A DNA stretch of 64,000 nt from Myxococcota bacterium. Lineage in GTDB: Bacteria > Myxococcota_A > UBA9160 > SMWR01. The position numbers were made by a program, and so were the translations under genes. Positions 59,263 to 64,000 of the stretch are shown piece by piece (the first letter of the stretch is position 1; each line of letters begins with the position of its first letter). The stretch lies in contig JBCCEW010000001.1 of the NCBI GenBank assembly GCA_039030075.1, positions 352,227 to 416,226 of the forward strand. The letters are read 5' to 3'. The notes beneath the pieces were generated by a model, which saw nothing but the letters and a program-made list of their open reading frames with translations, was not told the origin of the DNA and ran no database searches.

Positions 59263-60417
59263 CTAGTCATCCGAGTTCTGTTGCGGGGGCGGGGCCGGGG
59301 GAGGCGTGGCGCGGAAGAGGTTGGCCACGGCGCCGACGCCGCGGGCAGCCTGCCAGCCTTCCATGCCGGCGGTCCACACCAGGGTGTCGGGGCGCACGCG
59401 CCCGGCGCCAACGGCCTGGGCGAGCTGGGCGGGCGTGAACGGTCCGACGCTCTGGCCGTTCTCGATGATGTGCCAGGGCTGCACCGGCGCCGGGGGCGGC
59501 GGCGGTGTCGGGGAGGGCGCTGCCGGGCCGGGACCCATCGGGCCGTTGCCACCGGCTCCGCCGGTGGGCGGAGCCCACTGCTGCGCCATGGCCATACCCA
59601 TGCCGACACCCACACCGGCGCCGGCGAGACCGCCGGCCGGGTTCTCGGCCGCCACGGGCATCGCGGTGCCCAGCTGGTACTGCTGGTAGGCATTCATGTC
59701 GCCGATCACGCCCATGCTGGTGCGCACGTCGAGGGCCTGCTCGACCTCGGCGGGCACCGAGACGTTCACGATCACCAGCTGCGGGATCTCGAGCCCGTAC
59801 TCGTCGTCGATGCGCTGGACCACGGCCGTGCGCACCTGCTCGGAGAGGTCGGCGTAGTTCGCGGCCAGGTCGAGGACGCCGAGCTCCGATTTCGCGAGCA
59901 CGTCGGCGAGGCACTGGTTGATGATCGCGCGCAGCAGCTCCTGGATCTCGTCGGCGACGAACTCGCCGTCGGTCCCTACCAGCTCGGTGAGCAGGGTCTT
60001 CGGGTCGGTGGCGCGCAGGGCATAGGTGCCGAAGGCGCGCACGCGGATCGGCCCGAAATCGGCGTCGCGCATCAGCACCGGGTTCGGGGTGCCCCAGCGG
60101 AGGTCCGGGATCTGCCGCGTGCTGACGAAGTAGACCTCGGCCTTGAAGGGGCTGTCGAAGCCGTAGAGCCAGCCCGCGAGGGTCGACAGGATCGGCAGGT
60201 TCTTCGTCTCGAGGCGGTGCTGGCCGGGCCCGAAGACGTCGGCGATCTGGCCCTGATGGACGAAGACCGCCATCTGGCCGGGTCGCACGATCAGTTGGGC
60301 GCCGTACTTGATCTGGTTGTGGTAGCGCGGGAAGCGCCACACCAGGGTGTGACGGCTGTCGTCGACCCATTCGATGATGTCGACGAGTTCGGCTCGCAGC
60401 TTGTCCATGAATCCCAT
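59263..60417 (-). CDS. SPFH-domain protein with C-terminal GYF_2 domain
   Basis: The 384-residue protein begins MGFMDKLRAELVDIIEW and carries an SPFH/Band 7-like domain (about residues 20-210) as in YdjI-type virion-core proteins. A Gly/Pro-rich linker with AGAGVGVGMGMAMAQQW and PSPTPPPPPAP follows. The last part is a GYF_2 domain (QPWHIIENGQSVGPFTPAQLAQAVGAGRVRPDTLVWTAGMEGWQ). Such proteins may organise membrane-stress complexes. It is downstream (51 nt) of the TFIIB-type zinc-finger gene. Confidence 0.85.
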   Translation of the reverse strand: MGFMDKLRAELVDIIEWVDDSRHTLVWRFPRYHNQIKYGAQLIVRPGQMAVFVHQGQIADVFGPGQHRLETKNLPILSTLAGWLYGFDSPFKAEVYFVSTRQIPDLRWGTPNPVLMRDADFGPIRVRAFGTYALRATDPKTLLTELVGTDGEFVADEIQELLRAIINQCLADVLAKSELGVLDLAANYADLSEQVRTAVVQRIDDEYGLEIPQLVIVNVSVPAEVEQALDVRTSMGVIGDMNAYQQYQLGTAMPVAAENPAGGLAGAGVGVGMGMAMAQQWAPPTGGAGGNGPMGPGPAAPSPTPPPPPAPVQPWHIIENGQSVGPFTPAQLAQAVGAGRVRPDTLVWTAGMEGWQAARGVGAVANLFRATPPPAPPPQQNSDD

Positions 60418-60468
60418 GTCGTGTCCTCTCGGTTCGTACTGAGGTGAAGGTGTGGTCGCGCAGGCGCG

Positions 60469-61323
60469 CTAGGTGAGGAGGTCGAAGAGGATCCGGAGGA
60501 TCCCACCGCTGGTGTCCGCGCGCGCGTAGCCTGACGTGTCGGTCTGGACCCGGATCCGCGCGGCGGCCTGAGCCGCGGCGCGCTTCGCGGCCTCGTGCTC
60601 GTCGGTCTTCGTGTCGAGGAGCGGCGACGTCTGGCCGCCGGATAGAATGAAACCGGCGACCTGCTCGAGTTCGTCGGCATCGAGGAAGGTGCCGTCGTTG
60701 CGGCACTCGTCGAGGATCACGCCGGACGAGCGCTTGTAGTTCACGCGGTGCATGTGCATGTCGCACTCGGGGCAGCGGCGGTAGGTGACCTTCTGGTCGA
60801 GGGGGTTGCCGCCGCGCACCCGCGGCGGTGGCGCCACGTTGCCCGCGGCGCGGCGCAGCTCGGCGGCCTTGCGTACCAGGGCGTCGAAGTTGCCCCCGCC
60901 CACCCAGAGGCCGTGGCAGCCCTCGCACTCGTTGACCGAGATCCCTGCGATCTGGCTGGGCGGCATGCGCATCTCACAGGCGGGGCAGGGCAGCTCGTGG
61001 CCCTCGGCCCGAACGGCCTCGGGACGGAAGGCGACCCCACACCCGACGCAGAAGCGGCTGTCGTCCGCATTGCGGGCGAAGCACTCCGGGCAGATCAGGG
61101 ACAGCTTCTCCGGATTCCGGACGATGTCCGACCCGCAGTAGCTGCAGCTCTTCGCCTCCTCGCTGACCTGGGCACCGCACGCCCCACAGCGGGCGATCGC
61201 CGCGTCCACCGAACGCAACGGCTCGTTCGCCAGCTCCTCGCCGCAGCGGCACGCGATGGTGTCGGCGGCGATCTGGCTGACATCGTATTGGGTATGGCAG
61301 ACCGGGCAGGCGATCAGCTGCAC
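60469..61323 (-). CDS. TFIIB-type zinc-finger protein
   Basis: The 284-residue protein has at least four zinc clusters: CPVCHTQYD with CRCGEE, CGACGAQ with CSYCGSD, CPECFARN with CVGCGVA, CPACEMRM with CEGCHGLWV (zf-TFIIB type) and CPECDMHMHRVNYKRSSGVILDECRNDGTF (second zf-TFIIB). Function unknown; found with SPFH/YdjI genes. The GTG at 61323 is the preferred start; a longer frame to 61584 overlaps the DAACS gene. 51 nt upstream of the SPFH gene. Confidence 0.75.
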   Translation of the reverse strand: MQLIACPVCHTQYDVSQIAADTIACRCGEELANEPLRSVDAAIARCGACGAQVSEEAKSCSYCGSDIVRNPEKLSLICPECFARNADDSRFCVGCGVAFRPEAVRAEGHELPCPACEMRMPPSQIAGISVNECEGCHGLWVGGGNFDALVRKAAELRRAAGNVAPPPRVRGGNPLDQKVTYRRCPECDMHMHRVNYKRSSGVILDECRNDGTFLDADELEQVAGFILSGGQTSPLLDTKTDEHEAAKRAAAQAAARIRVQTDTSGYARADTSGGILRILFDLLT

Positions 61324-61474
61324 ACCGGTTTCATCGACGCGACGGCGAGGAGCCTTGAAAGCGTGCGCCTGCGCATGGCTTGCAGTTCGCTTGCCGGTCG
61401 CTGAAATCGTCCCGATCGCACCGGAGCGTCCGTTCGCGAGCCCCCACGCTATGTTCCGCCGCTGGGGGTGGCGA

Positions 61475-62743
61475 ATGAGCGAGCAGCGGCAGCGCCTGAC
61501 GGGTCGCATCTTGATCGGGATGGCGGCGGGGATCACCGTCGGCCTCGGTTTCAACCTGGCGGGCACGGGGAGCGCGCTCTCCACGTTCGTGGTGGACGGC
61601 GTCTTTCACGTCGGCGGCCAGATCTTCCTCGCCTCGCTGAAACTCCTGGTCGTCCCGCTGGTGCTGGTGTCGATCGTCTGCGGCGTGGCCTCCCTGGACG
61701 ACCTCTCGCGGCTCGGGCGGGTCGGTGGCAAGACGCTGGGCCTCTATCTGATGACGACGGCGATCGCGATCTCCCTGGCGCTCTCCGCGGCGATGCTGGT
61801 GCAGCCCGGAGCCGGTTTCGATCTCGAAGCGCCGAGCTTCGCGGCGAAGGAGCCGCCCTCGGTCGTCGACACCCTGATCAACCTGTTCCCCTCGAACCCG
61901 ATCCAGGCCATGGCCGACGGCGAGATGCTGCAGATCATCGTGTTCGCGAGTCTCTTCGGGATCGCGATGACGCTGTCGGGCGATCCGGGGAAGCGCGTGC
62001 TGGCCTTCTTCCAGGACCTGAACGAGGTGATCCTGCGGCTCGTCATGCTGCTGATCAGCCTGGCTCCCTACGGTGTCTTCTGTCTGCTCGGGAAGGTCTT
62101 CGCCGCCGAGGGGCTCGCGGCCATCCGCCCGCTGGGTTGGTACTTCGGGCTGGTGCTCGCGGTGCTCTTCACCCATGCCCTGTTCACCTATCCGCTGCTC
62201 GTGCGAACGCTTGCGCGGCTGAACCCGGTGGTGTTCCTACGGAAGATGCGGGCCCCGCTGGCGCTCGCGTTCAGTACGGCGAGCAGTGGCGCCACGATCC
62301 CGGTGACCCTCGAGACGGTCGAGCGGCGCCTCGGGGTGAACAACTCGATCGGGTCCTTCACGGTCCCGCTCGGCGCCACGATCAACATGGACGGGACGGC
62401 GATCATGCAGGGCGTGGCGACGGGCTTCATCGCCCAGGCGTACGGCATCCCGCTGGGTCCCGGCGACTTCCTCTCGGTCGTGCTCACCGCCACCCTGGCG
62501 TCGATCGGCACGGCGGCCGTCCCGGGTGTGGGGCTCGTGATGCTCGCCATGGTGCTCCGGCAGGTGAACCTCCCGGTCGAGGGGATCGGTCTGATCATCG
62601 GCGTCGACCGGTTGCTCGACATGGTGCGGACCGCGGTGAACGTGACGGGCGACGCGGCCGTGACCTGCGTCGTCGCGAACAGCGAAGGGCAGCTCGACCG
62701 CGACGTCTTCCGAGACCCCCAGGCCGGCGCCGATCCCGCCTAG
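61475..62743 (+). CDS. Dicarboxylate/amino acid:cation symporter (DAACS)
   Basis: The 422-residue protein has the DAACS/GltP signature FSTASSGATIPVTLE and the NMDGTAIMQGV motif that binds Na+/H+ and substrate, plus about eight transmembrane helices and re-entrant loops. It imports Glu, Asp, C4-dicarboxylates or short amino acids. ATG 61475 follows GGGGGTGGCGA; an in-frame ATG at 61451 is also possible. Divergent from the zinc-finger gene. Confidence 0.9.
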   Translation: MSEQRQRLTGRILIGMAAGITVGLGFNLAGTGSALSTFVVDGVFHVGGQIFLASLKLLVVPLVLVSIVCGVASLDDLSRLGRVGGKTLGLYLMTTAIAISLALSAAMLVQPGAGFDLEAPSFAAKEPPSVVDTLINLFPSNPIQAMADGEMLQIIVFASLFGIAMTLSGDPGKRVLAFFQDLNEVILRLVMLLISLAPYGVFCLLGKVFAAEGLAAIRPLGWYFGLVLAVLFTHALFTYPLLVRTLARLNPVVFLRKMRAPLALAFSTASSGATIPVTLETVERRLGVNNSIGSFTVPLGATINMDGTAIMQGVATGFIAQAYGIPLGPGDFLSVVLTATLASIGTAAVPGVGLVMLAMVLRQVNLPVEGIGLIIGVDRLLDMVRTAVNVTGDAAVTCVVANSEGQLDRDVFRDPQAGADPA

Positions 62744-62796
62744 GCGCCGAAACACCGCGCTAGCCCCCGGGCCGCGCCCCGTGTTTCAATCGCCCT

Positions 62797-63387
62797 ATGG
62801 AAGAGCGCGCCCGCAGCATCGTCCTGGCCGCCATCGAGCTGGCCGAGGAGGGGGGCTTCGAGGGCGTGCGGCTACGCGACGTGGCCGCGCGCGCCGGAGT
62901 CGCCCTCGGGACGCTCTATCGCCGCTTCCGCAGCAAGGAAGACCTCCTGCTCGCCGCCCTGGAGCTGCAGGTCTGGTCGCACCAGCAGCAGTTCGAAACC
63001 GAGCCGCCTGCGGGCCCCTCCGCCGAAGCGCGGGTCACGGCCTTCTTCCGGACGACCACGGAGGCGATGTGCTCCCGGCCCCAGCTCGCGAGGGCCCTGG
63101 TGCGCGCGATCGTCGCCGGTGGCCCCGAACTGAGCCAGCGCGTCGCCGCGTTCCACGGCCACATCGAGGAGCTGATCACGCGCGCTTTACGAGGTGACGG
63201 CGTGGCGCCCGACCTGCCGCCGACCGAGCACGAACGGCAGGTCGCGCACGTGCTCCTGCGGGTTTGGTTCGCATCGCTGATCGGTTGGGCGAGCGGTCTG
63301 CAGGGGGTCGCAGAGGTGGTCGAGGAGACCGAGAGTGCGGCGCGCTTGATCATCGGCGAATCCACCGCGCTGGCCCGCAGCGCCTGA
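62797..63387 (+). CDS. TetR-family transcriptional regulator
   Basis: The 196-residue protein has the TetR HTH (LAAIELAEEGGFEGVRLRDVAARAGVALGTLYRRFRSKEDLLLAAL) and a C-terminal helical ligand domain. It is like KstR-type repressors of sterol/acyl-CoA catabolism. It lies alone between the symporter and the ferredoxin gene; its target is not clear. Confidence 0.88.
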   Translation: MEERARSIVLAAIELAEEGGFEGVRLRDVAARAGVALGTLYRRFRSKEDLLLAALELQVWSHQQQFETEPPAGPSAEARVTAFFRTTTEAMCSRPQLARALVRAIVAGGPELSQRVAAFHGHIEELITRALRGDGVAPDLPPTEHERQVAHVLLRVWFASLIGWASGLQGVAEVVEETESAARLIIGESTALARSA

Positions 63388-63528
63388 CAGGAATCGGCGA
63401 CGTTCTCTTGCTCCCGTCGGGGGAACATGTTTGAATCGCCCTCGCCGGTGCTCCGTCCCAGAACGCCGGCGTCCTCGTAGACGTCCCGCCGTCGCGCACG
63501 CGACGAGGCCAATCGAAGGAACCGCCCG

Positions 63529-63720
63529 ATGAAGATCGTGATCGACTATGACCTGTGTGAGGCCAATGCGGTGTGCATGGACGTTTGCCCCGAGTGTTTT
63601 CGGGTCGAGGAAGACGACACGCTCACGGTGCTGATCGAAGAGCCCGGCGAAGAGCTGCGCGGCAAGGTCGAAGAAGCGGTGCGTCTCTGCCCGCGGCAGG
63701 CGATCGTTCTCGAAGGCTGA
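63529..63720 (+). CDS. Small [3Fe-4S]-type ferredoxin
   Basis: The 63-residue protein has CEANAVCMDVCPECF with only three of the four first-cluster cysteines at C-x5-C-x3-CP spacing and CPRQAIVLEG at the end. This is the pattern of P450-partner 3Fe-4S ferredoxins. It would pass electrons to a cytochrome P450 or other oxygenase not in the window. GAAGGA precedes the ATG. Confidence 0.88.
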   Translation: MKIVIDYDLCEANAVCMDVCPECFRVEEDDTLTVLIEEPGEELRGKVEEAVRLCPRQAIVLEG

Positions 63721-63754
63721 CCGAGTCCGCTCTCGCGGGCCGACGTCCCCGAGC

Positions 63755-63814
63755 GCAAGCCTGCACCCCGAACGGGAAGCCTGCACCTCGAACCGGAAGC
63801 CTGCGCCTCGAACG
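63755..63814 (+). repeat. Three 20-bp tandem repeats
   Basis: Units of 20 bp at 63755, 63775 and 63795 share AAGCCTGC and CTCGAAC-like parts. They lie between the ferredoxin and the terminator of the tRNA-Ala gene. Confidence 0.6.
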
Positions 63815-63848
63815 AAAACGGCCCGACGACCCAAGGGTCGACGGACCG
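63811..63848 (-). terminator. Terminator downstream of tRNA-Ala
   Basis: On the minus strand CGGTCCGTCGACCC pairs with GGGTCGTCGGGCCG (one mismatch and one G-U) and is followed by TTTTCGTT. It begins 12 nt past the tRNA 3' end. Confidence 0.75.
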
Positions 63849-63859
63849 TTCGAAGAGGT

Positions 63860-63935
63860 TGGTGGAGCTGAGGGGGATCGAACCCCTGACCCTCAGACTG
63901 CCAGCCTGATGCTCTCCCAGCTGAGCTACAGCCCC
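63860..63935 (-). tRNA. tRNA-Ala(GGC)
   Basis: A 76-nt cloverleaf on the minus strand: acceptor GGGGCTG/CAGCTCC, D-arm TAGCTCAGCTGGGAGAGCA, anticodon loop CTGGCAG (anticodon GGC), T-arm AGGGG TTCGATC CCCCT, and encoded ACCA. It reads Ala codons GCC and GCU. Confidence 0.95.
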
Positions 63936-63947
63936 ACGCGGACTCTC

Positions 63948-63975
63948 AAGCTAACGCAGCTTTCCCCGCTGTCAA
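63948..63975 (-). promoter_or_regulatory. Promoter of the tRNA-Ala gene
   Basis: On the minus strand TTGACA (63975-63970) is followed by a 16-nt spacer and TAGCTT (63953-63948), 12 nt before the tRNA 5' end. Typical stable-RNA promoter with a GC-rich discriminator. Confidence 0.65.
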
Positions 63976-64000
63976 AAACCCTGTGGCTTCGGGTCGTTGG

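Overview
The window is a G+C-rich bacterial chromosome segment with two parts. The core genome (from about 11.2 kb on) has GC-rich third codon positions, frequent GTG starts, dense Shine-Dalgarno use and a gene mix of acyl-CoA metabolism, short-chain dehydrogenases, F420-type LLM oxidoreductases, Ku/LigD end joining, lipoproteins and cytochrome c maturation. This suggests a Gram-negative, deltaproteobacterial-type lineage (Myxococcota or Binatota-like). That placement is inference from gene content; there is no rRNA here to confirm it.

Positions 1 to about 11,234 look like one end of a genomic island. It is less GC-rich and has many hypothetical genes and two tyrosine recombinases. It ends exactly at a displaced 3' half of a tRNA-Lys(UUU) gene (11190-11234), next to an integrase. 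The intact tRNA and the left end should lie outside the window. The island cargo starts with what I read as an uncatalogued microcin C-like locus: a 7-codon gene (72-95) encoding M-N-G-P-G-N-N, a hairpin terminator, an integral membrane protein, a divergent GNAT acetyltransferase, a clear MccB-type (ThiF/E1-like) peptide adenylyltransferase (1730-2764), and a second GNAT that overlaps mccB by 4 nt. Next come a hipBA toxin-antitoxin pair with four operator-like repeats, unknown genes, one of them with zinc ribbons, an integrase preceded by two arrays of 12-bp repeats around a tRNA-3'-like core, a small secreted protein, and the terminal integrase.

From 11.2 to 24.8 kb the core holds a dioxygenase-like gene, azoR, two related lipoprotein alpha/beta hydrolases, a thiolase, a Nudix hydrolase, a TMTC-like mannosyltransferase, ccmCD and a PspA-like gene coupled to a membrane protein. 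From 24.8 to 30.4 kb five tightly packed minus-strand genes (CoA transferase, acyl-CoA ligase, unknown, amidohydrolase, SDR) look like one catabolic operon. From 30.4 to 33.1 kb two related ~260-290-nt units, each with a conserved TCACC-N6-GGTGA head and a strong hairpin tail, flank a LuxR-type regulator that carries an apparent frameshift in a run of six G.

The rest (33.2-64 kb) includes YhbY, a VTT-domain protein, an HTH-TPR protein, divergent ku and ligD, a C-S lyase with an unusual N-terminal extension, and a run of CoA/alcohol/PLP enzymes. It also has a LysR-ilvA pair, a diiron ferritin-like protein, phosphoesterase and beta-lactamase-fold hydrolases, 73-bp tandem repeats, an SPFH/GYF_2 protein beside a TFIIB-type zinc-finger protein, a dicarboxylate symporter, a TetR regulator, a small ferredoxin and a tRNA-Ala(GGC).
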